In this document: one piece after another, positions 18,908-28,008 of the stretch | How positions within the stretch are numbered: position 1 is the first letter of the stretch | Layout of the letters: each line of letters opens with the position of its first letter | From: Streptococcus sp. S5 | GTDB taxonomy: Bacteria; Bacillota; Bacilli; Lactobacillales; Streptococcaceae | Direction of reading: 5' to 3' | DNA length: 64,000 nt | NCBI RefSeq assembly: GCF_034134805.1 | Contig: NZ_CP139419.1 | Coordinates: forward strand, 868,001 to 932,000 | The notes under the pieces: model-generated | The model's input: the letters and a program-made list of their open reading frames with translations, nothing else | Told to the model about the DNA's origin: nothing | Databases searched by the model: none | Translations under genes and position numbers: made by a program

Positions 18908-19104
18908 AATTGAATAGAAATCTGCAAGACTAGTACCTCAAGGGAAGTGCGACAGGGAGAAGAGCCGTGACTGAAAGCTCTTTGCATGAAAGCTGGGTGA
19001 ATTCACTTGCGCAAGGATTTAGAAATTAAGGTCTGGTTTACAGATAAAAAACGGATGGTACCGCGTGTCAACGCTCCGATTAGGAGAAGGCACGCGGTTT
19101 TTTT
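18908..19104 (+). ncRNA. T-box riboswitch, phenylalanine type
   Basis: The leader of the pheS operon carries the T-box UGGUACCGCG at 19056-19065. The likely specifier is UUC (19002-19004, in GGTGAATTCACTT). The U after UGG fits a tRNA with discriminator A73, as tRNA-Phe has. The terminator pairs CCGCGTG (19061-19067) with CACGCGG (19091-19097) and ends in seven Ts; the T-box base-pairs alternatively in the antiterminator. The sequence explains the gene-free region between 18825 and 19137. Confidence 0.9.
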
Positions 19105-19137
19105 CTATGTCTGTAGGTGGACCATGATGGAGGAAAT

Positions 19138-20184
19138 ATGTCAACGATTGAAGAACAACTAAAAGCGCTTCGAGAAGAAACGCTGGCAGCCTTGAAGCAG
19201 ATCTCTGCTGAAAATAAAAAAGAGATGCAAGAACTACGGGTCTCTGTCCTTGGGAAAAAAGGATCTCTGACTGAGATCCTCAAAGGGATGAAAGATGTCT
19301 CTGCTGAAATGCGTCCAGTTATTGGGAAACACGTCAATGAAGCTCGCGATGTCTTGACGGCTGCCTTTGAAGAATCAGCCAAACTCTTGGAAGAAAAGAA
19401 AGTCCAAGCTAAACTAGCTAGTGAAAGTATCGATGTGACCCTTCCAGGTCGTCCAGTTGCTAGTGGTTACCGTCATATTTTGACCCAAACTAGTGAAGAA
19501 ATCGAAGATATCTTTATCGGGATGGGCTATCAAGTCGTAGACGGCTTTGAAGTGGAGCAAGACTTTTATAACTTTGAACGGATGAATCTGCCTAAAGATC
19601 ACCCAGCGCGGGATATGCAGGATACCTTCTATATCACAGAAGAAATCTTGCTTCGGACCCATACCTCACCTGTACAGGCGCGGGCGATGGATGCGCATGA
19701 CTTTAGCAAGGGACCATTGAAGATGATCTCTCCAGGGCGGGTTTTCCGTCGGGATACGGATGATGCGACCCACAGCCACCAATTCCATCAAATCGAAGGC
19801 TTGGTCGTTGGGAAAAGCATTTCTATGGCCGATCTTCAAGGAACGCTTCAATTGATCGTGCAAAAGATGTTTGGTGCAGAACGTCAAATCCGTTTGCGTC
19901 CTTCTTACTTCCCATTCACTGAGCCATCGGTTGAAGTGGACGTTTCTTGCTTCAAGTGTGGTGGAGCTGGATGTAACGTATGTAAGAAAACTGGTTGGAT
20001 TGAAATCATGGGAGCCGGTATGGTTCACCCACGCGTCCTTGAGATGAGTGGTATTGATCCAACAATCTATTCAGGATTTGCCTTTGGACTTGGTCAAGAG
20101 CGTGTGGCCATGCTTCGTTACGGAATCAATGATATCCGTGGCTTCTATCAAGGGGATATCCGTTTTTCAGAACAATTTAAATAA
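19138..20184 (+). CDS. pheS: Phenylalanine-tRNA ligase alpha subunit
   Basis: The 348-residue catalytic subunit of PheRS. An N-terminal coiled coil (residues about 1-85) is followed by class II motifs: [17 protein letters not shown] near 118, [20 protein letters not shown] near 202 (motif 2) and [15 protein letters not shown] near 322 (motif 3). The ATG at 19138 has TGGAGGAAAT directly upstream; the longer track reading (19117) begins inside the leader and is rejected. Expression is set by the Phe T-box. pheT follows after an intervening acetyltransferase gene. Confidence 0.96.
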   Translation: MSTIEEQLKALREETLAALKQISAENKKEMQELRVSVLGKKGSLTEILKGMKDVSAEMRPVIGKHVNEARDVLTAAFEESAKLLEEKKVQAKLASESIDVTLPGRPVASGYRHILTQTSEEIEDIFIGMGYQVVDGFEVEQDFYNFERMNLPKDHPARDMQDTFYITEEILLRTHTSPVQARAMDAHDFSKGPLKMISPGRVFRRDTDDATHSHQFHQIEGLVVGKSISMADLQGTLQLIVQKMFGAERQIRLRPSYFPFTEPSVEVDVSCFKCGGAGCNVCKKTGWIEIMGAGMVHPRVLEMSGIDPTIYSGFAFGLGQERVAMLRYGINDIRGFYQGDIRFSEQFK

Positions 20185-20186
20185 TT

Positions 20187-20717
20187 ATGTTAGTAAAAGT
20201 TAAGGCGAAAGATTTTCATATTTTAAGGGAATTAGAGGTGGAAACCTATGGGGATACCTTTGGTCCCTACAACTCTGATGCCGATATGGAAGATTACTAC
20301 CAGACGGTTTTATCGCTAGAGCAAATCCAAAAGGACCTAGCAGACCCGGAATCAGAGACCTATTTTGTCCTTGATCGCCATCAGGAAATTTGTGGTTTCC
20401 TCAAGTTTAACTGGGGCAAGGCACAAACGGAGCCAGTAGAAATGGACAATGCTTTTGAAATCCAGCGCATCTATGTCAAAAAAGAACATCATGGCAAGGG
20501 CTATGGCAAGGAAATGTTTACCTTTGCCTTAAAAGAGGCTCAAAAACATGGATTTGACTGGGTCTGGCTGGGTGTCTGGGAACGAAATTTTAAGGCCCAA
20601 AACTTTTACAAACAATTCGGATTTGAACGGTTTAGCGAGCACCACTTTATCACAGGGGAAGCTGTGGATACCGATTGGTTGCTGCGCAAGCATTTGAAGG
20701 AGAATCCGCAAGCTTAA
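20187..20717 (+). CDS. GNAT family N-acetyltransferase within the pheST operon
   Basis: The 176-residue GNAT protein has the acetyl-CoA binding motif IYVKKEHHGKGYGKEMF near residue 92 and the C-terminal GVWERNFKAQNFYKQFGF segment near 130. The acceptor substrate is unknown. The gene starts two bases after the pheS stop with no visible Shine-Dalgarno, so translation is probably coupled to pheS termination. The same insertion between pheS and pheT is known in related streptococci, so it is a stable operon member rather than a recent arrival. Confidence 0.87.
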   Translation: MLVKVKAKDFHILRELEVETYGDTFGPYNSDADMEDYYQTVLSLEQIQKDLADPESETYFVLDRHQEICGFLKFNWGKAQTEPVEMDNAFEIQRIYVKKEHHGKGYGKEMFTFALKEAQKHGFDWVWLGVWERNFKAQNFYKQFGFERFSEHHFITGEAVDTDWLLRKHLKENPQA

Positions 20718-20784
20718 TTGTGGGTCCAAATTGAGAGAAAGGAATTGAGAAGATCTCACCTAGTGGGATCTTACGATCAGAATA

Positions 20785-23190
20785 ATGTTAGTATCATATA
20801 AATGGTTAAAACAATTGGTGGACGTGGATGTGCCATCAGAAGAATTGGCTGAAAAAATGTCAACTACAGGGATCGAAGTAGAAGGTGTGGAATCGCCTGC
20901 TGATGGTCTCTCAAAAATTGTCGTCGGAGAAGTCTTGTCTTGTGAAGATGTGCCAGAGACACACCTTCATGTCTGCCAAGTTAATGTGGGTGAAGAAGAA
21001 GCCCGTCAAATCGTCTGTGGAGCACCAAATGTGCGTGCAGGCATCAAGGTCATGGTGGCTCTTCCAGGTGCTCGCATCGCGGACAACTACAAGATCAAAA
21101 AAGGGAAAATCCGTGGGTTGGAATCTCTCGGAATGATCTGCTCACTTGGTGAATTGGGCATTTCTGACTCCGTTGTATCGAAAGAATTTGCAGATGGGAT
21201 CCAAATCTTGCCAGAAGATGCTGTTCCAGGGGATGAAGTTTTCTCTTATCTAGACTTGGATGATGAAATCATCGAGCTTTCTATCACTCCAAACCGTGCA
21301 GATGCTCTTTCGATGCGTGGGGTAGCTCACGAAGTAGCAGCCATCTATGACAAGGCAGTCAACTTCAAAGACTTTACCTTGACCGAAACAGACCAAGTTG
21401 CAGCGGATGCTCTTTCTATCAGCATTGACACAGACAAGGCGCCTTATTATGCAGCTCGTATCTTGGACAATGTAACCATCGCACCAAGTCCACAATGGTT
21501 GCAAAACCTCCTCATGAACGAAGGCATCCGTCCCATCAATAATGTGGTTGACGTGACCAACTATATTCTGCTTTACTTTGGTCAGCCTATGCATGCCTTT
21601 GATTTGGATACCTTTGAAGGAAACGACATCTGTGTGCGTGAAGCGCGTGCAGGTGAGAAATTAGTGACCTTGGACGGGGAAGAGCGTGAGTTGGAAACAA
21701 GTGACCTCGTGATTACGGTTGCTGACAAACCAGTAGCCCTTGCAGGTGTCATGGGGGGAGAGGCTACAGAAATCTCTGAGAAATCTACTCGTGTCGTCCT
21801 TGAAGCAGCTGTCTTCAATGGCAAATCGATCCGTAAGACAAGCGGTCGCCTCAACCTTCGTTCTGAATCATCTTCTCGCTTTGAAAAAGGGATCAACGTG
21901 GCAACCGTTAATGAAGCCCTTGATGCGGCAGCAAGCATGATTGCAGAGCTTGCTGGTGCGACCGTGCGTAAGGGCATTGTTTCAGCAGGTCAGTTGGATA
22001 CTTCAGATGTGGAAGTTTCTTCCACTCTTGCAGACGTGAACCGTGTCCTTGGAACAGAGCTTTCCTATGCGGATGTCGAAGATGTCTTCCGTCGTCTTGG
22101 TTTTGGCCTTTCTGGAAATGCAGAAAGCTTCACAGTCAGCGTTCCTCGTCGCCGTTGGGACATCACTATCGAAGCGGACCTCTTTGAAGAAATTGCTCGA
22201 ATTTATGGTTATGACAAATTACCAGCAACCCTTCCAAAAGATGACGGGACAGCAGGTGAATTGACAGCGACTCAAAAATTGCGTCGCCAAGTTCGGACTA
22301 TCGCTGAAGGGGCTGGATTGACTGAAATCATTACTTATGCACTGACAACTCCTGAAAAAGCAGTGGAGTTCACGACTGCACCAAGCAACTTAACGGAGCT
22401 CATGTGGCCAATGACTGTGGACCGTTCTGTTCTCCGTCAAAATATGATCTCAGGAATCTTGGATACTGTAGCTTATAATGTCGCTCGTAAGAACAAAGAT
22501 TTGGCCCTCTATGAGATCGGAAAAGTCTTTGAACAGACAGGCAATCCAAAAGAAGACTTGCCAAACGAAATCAATAGCTTTGCCTTTGCTTTGACTGGCT
22601 TAGTTGCTGAAAAAGACTTCCAAACTCCAGCTGTTCCAGTTGACTTCTTCTATGCTAAGGGAATCTTGGAAGCCCTCTTTGCTCGTTTAGGTCTTGAAGT
22701 GACTTATACAGCAACACAGGAAATCAAGAGTCTCCACCCAGGACGTACAGCCTTGCTCTCACTTGGTGACCAGGTGATTGGGGTCTTGGGACAAGTCCAC
22801 CCTGTAACAGCTAAGGCTTATGATATCCCAGAAACCTATGTGGCAGAATTGAACTTATCTGCTATTGAAGCAGCTCTTCAACCAGCCACAGCCTTTGTGG
22901 AAATCACCAAATTCCCAGCCGTGAGTCGTGATATCGCCCTTCTCCTCAAAGCAGAAGTGACTCACCAAGAGGTAGTTGATGCCATTCAAGCTGCAGGTGT
23001 GAAACGTTTGACAGCTATCAAACTCTTTGACGTCTTCTCCGGTGAAAAACTAGGAGTCGGCATGAAGTCTATGGCCTACAGTTTGACCTTCCAAAATCCA
23101 GAAGATAGCCTGACAGATGAAGAAGTCGCACGCTATATGGAAAAAATCCAAGCATCACTTGAAGAAAAAGTCAATGCAGAAGTGCGTTAA
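20785..23190 (+). CDS. pheT: Phenylalanine-tRNA ligase beta subunit
   Basis: The 801-residue beta subunit has the expected bacterial length and domain order: the tRNA-binding OB domain (residues about 40-150, [23 protein letters not shown]), the B3/B4 editing region ([20 protein letters not shown], then [20 protein letters not shown] near 250), the B5 domain (FRRLGFGL), the inactive class II core, and the C-terminal FDX-ACB anticodon-binding domain ([20 protein letters not shown] near 710). It forms the alpha2-beta2 PheRS with PheS. A hairpin terminator at 23204 ends the operon. Confidence 0.97.
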   Translation: MLVSYKWLKQLVDVDVPSEELAEKMSTTGIEVEGVESPADGLSKIVVGEVLSCEDVPETHLHVCQVNVGEEEARQIVCGAPNVRAGIKVMVALPGARIADNYKIKKGKIRGLESLGMICSLGELGISDSVVSKEFADGIQILPEDAVPGDEVFSYLDLDDEIIELSITPNRADALSMRGVAHEVAAIYDKAVNFKDFTLTETDQVAADALSISIDTDKAPYYAARILDNVTIAPSPQWLQNLLMNEGIRPINNVVDVTNYILLYFGQPMHAFDLDTFEGNDICVREARAGEKLVTLDGEERELETSDLVITVADKPVALAGVMGGEATEISEKSTRVVLEAAVFNGKSIRKTSGRLNLRSESSSRFEKGINVATVNEALDAAASMIAELAGATVRKGIVSAGQLDTSDVEVSSTLADVNRVLGTELSYADVEDVFRRLGFGLSGNAESFTVSVPRRRWDITIEADLFEEIARIYGYDKLPATLPKDDGTAGELTATQKLRRQVRTIAEGAGLTEIITYALTTPEKAVEFTTAPSNLTELMWPMTVDRSVLRQNMISGILDTVAYNVARKNKDLALYEIGKVFEQTGNPKEDLPNEINSFAFALTGLVAEKDFQTPAVPVDFFYAKGILEALFARLGLEVTYTATQEIKSLHPGRTALLSLGDQVIGVLGQVHPVTAKAYDIPETYVAELNLSAIEAALQPATAFVEITKFPAVSRDIALLLKAEVTHQEVVDAIQAAGVKRLTAIKLFDVFSGEKLGVGMKSMAYSLTFQNPEDSLTDEEVARYMEKIQASLEEKVNAEVR

Positions 23191-23203
23191 GATGTAGTTC
23201 AAG

Positions 23204-23237
23204 ACAGTTGAGACATGTTCTCAGCTGTTTTTGTTTT
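23204..23237 (+). terminator. Terminator of the pheST operon
   Basis: ACAGTTGAGA (23204-23213) and TCTCAGCTGT (23219-23228) form a stem with one G-U pair, followed by TTTTTGTTTT. Confidence 0.85.
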
Positions 23238-23279
23238 GTATTTTAAAAATTACAATCTTCTTACAAGTTTGTGAAAAGA

Positions 23280-23308
23280 TTTACAAATGTTATAGGATGG
23301 TTTATAAT
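23280..23308 (+). promoter_or_regulatory. Promoter of the lipoprotein pair
   Basis: TTTACA (23280-23285) and TATAAT (23303-23308) are 17 bases apart, about 50 bases before the first lipoprotein gene. Confidence 0.65.
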
Positions 23309-23358
23309 AGAAGAATAAACATTTAGTAGATTTACTGAAAAAAGGAAGGAGAATGGGG

Positions 23359-24171
23359 ATGCTAAATATGAGAAAACCTATCCTATCACTTGTTGGTTTG
23401 TTAGCAGTGGCTAGCCTAATCGGATGTCAGGAGGCAAGTCGAAAGAAAGAAGATTCAAAGGAACTAAGTCAAGAACAAATCATTGACAAGGGGCTGGAAG
23501 CTTTTGAACACTTGAAAAATGGCAAAATCCATATGGAAGATGAAGTAGTAAAGGTTGTAAATGAGCCGGAAGAGGGAGAGGAGAAAAATGCCACTGTTAA
23601 GACAAGCTTTGATGGTTCATTTGAATTGAGGCCGGATTATGTCCGTGGAATTTATACTTCAGCAGAGGGTACACAAGAAATATATTGGCAATCTTCGGTT
23701 CCCTTTTATAAAAAAGCAGGTGATTCAATATGGAGGACTGGATATAGTATTCGTGAATATGATGCAGGTATAGGAATCTTCCAAGATGCAATTCGATACT
23801 ATCAAAAGAATAAAAAGAAAATGACGGTTACGGAAAAAAAGGATGCTTATGTACTTTATTATCAAACAGATGATGTAAAAAATATGATTAGTATCAGTAG
23901 ACCAATTTTCCTAGGAGGAACTACAGCTTTTTATGGGTTTGCCGACACAAAGGTAAAAGGATATTTCAAGGTTGCTCTTTCAGTTTCTAAGGATAGTTTT
24001 AAACCCTTATCAATCACATATACCTCTCATGGCGAAACTGCAAAGAAAACCATGGATTTAACGAGTAAGATCACCTATTCTAACCAAAACACTGGTGTGA
24101 GGGTAGAAGAACCTGAAGATTTTGAACAAAATACTGAACATTTCGATTTAAACAATGAAAAAGGATCATAA
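23359..24171 (+). CDS. Predicted lipoprotein of unknown function
   Basis: The 270-residue protein begins with a lipoprotein signal (MRKPILSLVGLLAVASLIGC; lipobox LIGC, Cys near residue 24). The mature part is charged near its N terminus, then shows alternating beta strands such as YVRGIYTSAEGTQEIYW and DAYVLYYQTDDV. This resembles LolA/LppX-like half-barrel lipoproteins of Firmicutes (DUF6612-like), but I cannot assign the family firmly. I chose the ATG at 23359 because AAGGAG ends seven bases before it; the ATG at 23353 is too close. It is followed after two bases by a second lipoprotein gene. Confidence 0.72.
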   Translation: MLNMRKPILSLVGLLAVASLIGCQEASRKKEDSKELSQEQIIDKGLEAFEHLKNGKIHMEDEVVKVVNEPEEGEEKNATVKTSFDGSFELRPDYVRGIYTSAEGTQEIYWQSSVPFYKKAGDSIWRTGYSIREYDAGIGIFQDAIRYYQKNKKKMTVTEKKDAYVLYYQTDDVKNMISISRPIFLGGTTAFYGFADTKVKGYFKVALSVSKDSFKPLSITYTSHGETAKKTMDLTSKITYSNQNTGVRVEEPEDFEQNTEHFDLNNEKGS

Positions 24172-24173
24172 TC

Positions 24174-25148
24174 ATGCAAAATAAAAGAAAAAAATTTCTG
24201 ATGATATGTGCGATAGCTCTTTGCTTGCCCCTTGTTGCCTGTCAACAGAAAACAACTTCAAGTCTAAAGGAAGAGCAAGCAAGAGCTGTAGCAAGTAAGC
24301 ATCCACAACAGGGGCCATCAAAAACAAATGAGGGAGAAGCAAGCTCTGTAGTAGACCAATATATCCAGAGTTTGCGAGAAGCAAAGAGTACAGAATATTC
24401 TAGTGGATTCTATAGAAAGTATATTGCGGGTTCTATTTCTAAGCCAGCAGACCAATCCCGCAATGAAATTGTGTATCGTGAAGGTAAAATTCAATTTGAT
24501 ACTCTGACATTGCGTGAAATATACGCTACAGGAAAGAATGACGAGGAGGATCCTGAAAAAGTCAAAGAAAATGAACTTAGAATTGGAAAACCATTTGTAG
24601 TTCCAAGTGAATATGTCGTTTATTCACCTGGGAGAGGGACGGTATACTTGGGAGAGTATTCACAGGATCTTTTTCAAAAGGGACCTTGGAAATGGAAATG
24701 GAAAAAAGCAACTGATTACAAAGAACCTGAGATTGGTAGAAGTGATGTTTATCTGAAACTCTACGAGGCTTATAAGGATAAATTTAGTATGACTGAAGAT
24801 AATGGTTATCTATATCTAAAATATAAAGGTGATGCTAAAAAGAATATTCCTTTATTCAATGAGTTAATCCAGACGATGATTGAAAGTAAGTTGTACTCAA
24901 ATGAAAATAATGATATTCAATCAATCAAACTAGAAATCGAGCTTGTCGCTAAGAAGGAAAAGTCAGAAACTAAAGTTGAAGTGACTCCAAGCGAAGCAAG
25001 AATTGTTATTTATACGAAAATAAAGGATTCTAAAAAAGACCAAAGTATTACTAATGAGGACCATTTTGAGTTTGGATACCGTGATTTTAATAAGGTACAG
25101 GAAATAAAGCCACCTCATCAATTGGATATGAATGCGATTCAAGAGTAA
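24174..25148 (+). CDS. Predicted lipoprotein of unknown function
   Basis: The 324-residue product starts with KRKKFLMICAIALCLPLVAC, a clear lipoprotein signal with lipobox LVAC. The mature region has a Ser/Lys/Glu-rich linker and then a mixed alpha/beta body with no motif I recognise. It is not an obvious paralog of the preceding lipoprotein, but shares its operon: the ATG lies two bases after the preceding stop with AAGGAT upstream. A short perfect-stem terminator follows at 25161. A cell-surface location outside the membrane is predicted. Confidence 0.7.
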   Translation: MQNKRKKFLMICAIALCLPLVACQQKTTSSLKEEQARAVASKHPQQGPSKTNEGEASSVVDQYIQSLREAKSTEYSSGFYRKYIAGSISKPADQSRNEIVYREGKIQFDTLTLREIYATGKNDEEDPEKVKENELRIGKPFVVPSEYVVYSPGRGTVYLGEYSQDLFQKGPWKWKWKKATDYKEPEIGRSDVYLKLYEAYKDKFSMTEDNGYLYLKYKGDAKKNIPLFNELIQTMIESKLYSNENNDIQSIKLEIELVAKKEKSETKVEVTPSEARIVIYTKIKDSKKDQSITNEDHFEFGYRDFNKVQEIKPPHQLDMNAIQE

Positions 25149-25160
25149 TGAGTAAATAAA

Positions 25161-25191
25161 AACCATTGGTTCAATTGACCAATGGTTTTTT
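25161..25191 (+). terminator. Terminator of the lipoprotein pair
   Basis: AACCATTGGT (25161-25170) and ACCAATGGTT (25178-25187) form a perfect stem with a seven-base loop and a T run. Confidence 0.9.
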
Positions 25192-25225
25192 GCTTTTCTG
25201 ATTTCTGGTACACACCCATTCTTTA

Positions 25226-25369
25226 CTAATGCCGATGCGATTGATGCATCTCGTCTTTGATGGGACAGGAACACTCGCAGTCTCCGCAGGATCCTTTTCC
25301 CTTGAGATAATAGCGAAATCCTAGAAAGGCGAGCCCAAATAAAATGATGGCAATGATAATGGTTGACAT
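25226..25369 (-). CDS. FeoB-associated Cys-rich membrane miniprotein
   Basis: A 47-residue protein too short for many gene finders. One membrane helix (STIIIAIILFGLAFLGFRYY) is followed by KGKGSCGDCECSCP with four cysteines in a CxxCxCxC pattern, and a His-rich tail (HQSHRH). This matches the FeoB-associated Cys-rich family (PF12669) in layout. Such proteins usually accompany the ferrous-iron transporter FeoB and may bind metal. A perfect AGGAGG lies seven bases before the ATG. No feoA or feoB gene is in the window, so this copy is an orphan here. Confidence 0.75.
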   Translation of the reverse strand: MSTIIIAIILFGLAFLGFRYYLKGKGSCGDCECSCPIKDEMHQSHRH

Positions 25370-25658
25370 GAAAACCTCCTAGATATGAGTGGTGGATAAG
25401 TTTTTTAAGCTGATGAGTTGATCATTACTTTGCTGTGGCTTGTGGAAGATGCAGGGAACAAGGATGATGAAAATGATCTGAGCTAGCCCAGTCCTACTAG
25501 TTTAGACTTCATCGAGATTAAACACGTGTAAGATTATCTTGTAGTAACCAAAGTTATATTTCTTACTATTGAAATCTTTTCAGATTCATAGCAGGGAGAA
25601 AAGGATCGTCAAAAGGTGCGCAAATGCGGGCCTTTTATTTCTTACCTCAAAATATCTA
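25370..25658. other. Gene-free stretch upstream of the Cys-rich miniprotein
   Basis: I see no intact gene here. On the minus strand an open frame of about 38 codons ends just before the miniprotein and contains a hydrophobic run (AQIIFIILVPCIF). It may be the decayed end of a membrane protein, but the match is too weak to name. Confidence 0.3.
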
Positions 25659-25741
25659 TGTCAACCATCCTGCTATTTTTGACAAATATTTTTATTTTTT
25701 TGACAAAAATACTTGTCAAAAAGAAAAAGAAGTGTTACAAT
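25659..25741 (+). promoter_or_regulatory. Promoter and candidate operator array of the XRE/ABC operon
   Basis: TTGTCA (25713-25718) and TACAAT (25736-25741) are 17 bases apart. The -35 lies inside an inverted repeat, TTTTTGACA (25697-25705) with TGTCAAAAA (25714-25722). Two further half-sites, TGTCAA (25659-25664) and TTGACA (25679-25684), form a second, wider inverted pair. This is a plausible operator for the XRE regulator encoded in the operon. Confidence 0.55.
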
Positions 25742-25772
25742 GTTTTTAGTTGAAAGAAGGAGAGGTTTTCTT

Positions 25773-26081
25773 ATGGGAGCCATATGGATTCTATTTATCC
25801 CTTTTCTGGTTATCATTTATGCAAGCTCAGAAAAGAAGATAAAAAGGTTGAACAAACGCATTAGACGATTAGAAAAACAAGTGAAAGGAAATCAAGACAT
25901 GTCTAGACTTCTAGAAGAATTGAAAGGCCAAACGGTCACTGTTACTGTAGATGGTTTTGGAGCCGAGTATGAAATTTTGGATATTGATGAAGATTGGGTC
26001 AAACTGACTCGTGTGAATAATAAACAACAAAGAGAAACCAAATTAGTTCGCATCGAAGATATTCAAGATGTTCAGCTATAG
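25773..26081 (+). CDS. Small membrane-anchored protein with coiled coil and beta domain
   Basis: The 102-residue protein has one N-terminal membrane helix (GAIWILFIPFLVIIYA), a basic coiled coil (KKIKRLNKRIRRLEKQVKG) and a C-terminal beta-rich part (TVTVTVDGFGAEYEILDID) that resembles a small Sm-like or SH3-like barrel. Function is unknown. The ATG at 25773 is chosen because AAGGAGAGG is well spaced and because the earlier in-frame starts lie inside the promoter. It heads the operon with the XRE regulator, the DUF3169 protein and an ABC transporter. Confidence 0.7.
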   Translation: MGAIWILFIPFLVIIYASSEKKIKRLNKRIRRLEKQVKGNQDMSRLLEELKGQTVTVTVDGFGAEYEILDIDEDWVKLTRVNNKQQRETKLVRIEDIQDVQL

Positions 26082-26093
26082 GAGGCGAAAGCC

Positions 26094-26303
26094 ATGATCT
26101 TAAAAAATCGATTGAAAGAGCTGAGGGCGCGTGATGGGCTCAACCAATCAGAACTAGCCAAGCTAGCAGGGGTCTCGCGCCAGTCTATCAGTCTCTTGGA
26201 GCGGGGTGAATACACCCCTTCGGTTATCATTGCCATCACCATCGCCCAGATTTTCAAGGAACCTGTGGAAAATGTCTTTAGTCTAGTGGAGGAAGAGGAA
26301 TAA
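26094..26303 (+). CDS. XRE-family helix-turn-helix transcriptional regulator
   Basis: A 69-residue single-domain Cro/CI-type regulator. The helix-turn-helix is LNQSELAKLAGVSRQSISLL (residues about 16-35), followed by ERGEYTPSVIIAITIAQIF. It has no sensor domain, so it probably responds through its own oligomerisation or a partner such as the DUF3169 protein. AGGAGGCG precedes the ATG. Being inside the operon, it likely autoregulates at the TTGACA/TGTCAA sites upstream, which is an inference. Confidence 0.88.
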   Translation: MILKNRLKELRARDGLNQSELAKLAGVSRQSISLLERGEYTPSVIIAITIAQIFKEPVENVFSLVEEEE

Positions 26304-26305
26304 CA

Positions 26306-27103
26306 ATGAAAAAGCAACAACAAGAACGAACCCCTCGTTACCGTTTTTGGAGAAATGTAGGTATCATTACAGTTTCCGGCTTGATCGGAGGAGTTATCGG
26401 ATTTTTGACAGAAATGTTTGGATACGAAAAGCCCCTAGAAATCCAATCCTTCTTTAGTAAAGAAGTACTCCTTTTGGGCTCAGCAGTTTTATTCTTAGTC
26501 GCATTTATACTCACGATAACCTTACTGATGTGCGCGAGAAAAGTCCATCAAAAGATGCTCCAAATAGAAGACGATGATGAAGCCTATCACTATGACATTC
26601 AAAAGAAAAAACTATATGGCTTAGCGACCATTTTTAAAGGCATCATGATCTTGCCCTACTTTTTATTCGTCATTTTTTATAGTCAATTGGTCGACTTAGA
26701 TAGACCTGGCGCTGGGGACATGGCTTTTATCTTTGGAGACTTTACCATGCTCTATCTCTTTCTTGTCTTGATTGCCCTATTTTTCCTATCGGATATCTTC
26801 TTTCGCAAGACCTTCCATCTGATTTATGGAAAACCGATTCCCCGCAATGCCAATGCCAAGGAAGTGCGTGAATTTATGATGAGTATGATGGATGAAGCAG
26901 AAAAGCAGATTAGCTACGAGGAAAACTATGAAATTATCATTAAGTTAAGCAATTATATCTTACCGATTTCCTTAATTGCGATATTCTTAGTTGGCATTGC
27001 TTTCCATACAGATATCTTGTTAGCATTAGTAGTGGTATCACTGATTTATCTCTATATCTTGGTCTCACAATACAAGATTACCAAACGTTATTATAAAGAG
27101 TAA
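26306..27103 (+). CDS. DUF3169 family membrane protein
   Basis: The 265-residue protein has about six membrane spans in three pairs (residues about 15-35, 45-70, 115-135, 150-170, 210-230 and 235-255), with a cytoplasmic basic and acidic loop between the second and third. Similar DUF3169 proteins occur beside XRE regulators and ABC-2 exporters. Its role is unknown. The start is two bases after the regulator stop, which indicates tight translational coupling. Confidence 0.75.
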   Translation: MKKQQQERTPRYRFWRNVGIITVSGLIGGVIGFLTEMFGYEKPLEIQSFFSKEVLLLGSAVLFLVAFILTITLLMCARKVHQKMLQIEDDDEAYHYDIQKKKLYGLATIFKGIMILPYFLFVIFYSQLVDLDRPGAGDMAFIFGDFTMLYLFLVLIALFFLSDIFFRKTFHLIYGKPIPRNANAKEVREFMMSMMDEAEKQISYEENYEIIIKLSNYILPISLIAIFLVGIAFHTDILLALVVVSLIYLYILVSQYKITKRYYKE

Positions 27104-27114
27104 AGGAGTCATCC

Positions 27115-28008
27115 ATGTTAGAAATTAGACATTTAGAAAAAAGCTTTGGAAATAAGCAGGTCCTCTTTGGAGTGGATCTGACAGCTCAACAAGGGCATAT
27201 CCTTGGTTTGGTTGGGAAAAATGGGGCCGGAAAAACCACCATTTTCCACAGCATCCTGCGCTTTTTGGACTACAGCGGTGAGATCCGCCTAGATGGCAAA
27301 GCGATTACGCAAGAAACCTACAAAGAAATTGGCTATTTGCCGGAAGAGCGCAGTCTCATGCCAAAACTCACGATTTTTGAGCAGGTCCGCTATTTGGCTG
27401 CCTTAAAAGGAATGAGCACTGCTGAGGTCAAGGAAAAATTACCGACCTGGATGGAAAAACTCCAAGTAAAAGGAAAATTGACCGATAAAATCAAGAGTCT
27501 CTCAAAAGGGAACCAACAGAAGGTTCAATTGATCATCACCTTGATCCATGAGCCTAAATTGATCATTTTAGATGAACCCTTTAGCGGCTTGGATCCGGTC
27601 AATACAGAAGTGCTCAAGCAGGTCATCTTTGAAGAAAAAGAGCGTGGGGCAACCATTATCTTTTCTGACCACGTCATGACCAATGTCGAAGAGTTGTGTG
27701 ATGATATCCTAATGATCCGTGATGGTTCGGTTGTCCTTTCGGGGCCAGTCCAAGAGGTCCGTAATAGCTATGGCAAGACTCGTCTCTTTGTTTCTAACGA
27801 CTTTAGCAAAGAAGAGCTAGAAGCTCTGCCACACGTGACCAAGGTCAGCATGACCAAGCAAGGGACTTGGAAGCTGATCTTGGATGATGCATCAGCTGGT
27901 CCAGAATTATTTGACCGCTTGACCAAGGGCCACTACCTAGCAACCTTTGACCACCAAGCCCCAACTATTGATGAGATCTTTAAACTTGAATCAGGAGTAG
28001 AAGTATGA
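27115..28008 (+). CDS. ABC transporter ATP-binding protein (NatA-like)
   Basis: The 297-residue ATPase has Walker A GKNGAGKTT near residue 35, signature SLSKGNQQKVQLI near 130, Walker B KLIILDEPFSGLDP near 150 and the H-loop SDHVM near 188. The C-terminal extension (about 80 residues, ending TIDEIFKLES) is typical of drug or sodium exporters of the NatA type. It pairs with the ABC-2 permease whose start overlaps its stop by four bases. The transported substrate is not predictable. Confidence 0.9.
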   Translation: MLEIRHLEKSFGNKQVLFGVDLTAQQGHILGLVGKNGAGKTTIFHSILRFLDYSGEIRLDGKAITQETYKEIGYLPEERSLMPKLTIFEQVRYLAALKGMSTAEVKEKLPTWMEKLQVKGKLTDKIKSLSKGNQQKVQLIITLIHEPKLIILDEPFSGLDPVNTEVLKQVIFEEKERGATIIFSDHVMTNVEELCDDILMIRDGSVVLSGPVQEVRNSYGKTRLFVSNDFSKEELEALPHVTKVSMTKQGTWKLILDDASAGPELFDRLTKGHYLATFDHQAPTIDEIFKLESGVEV

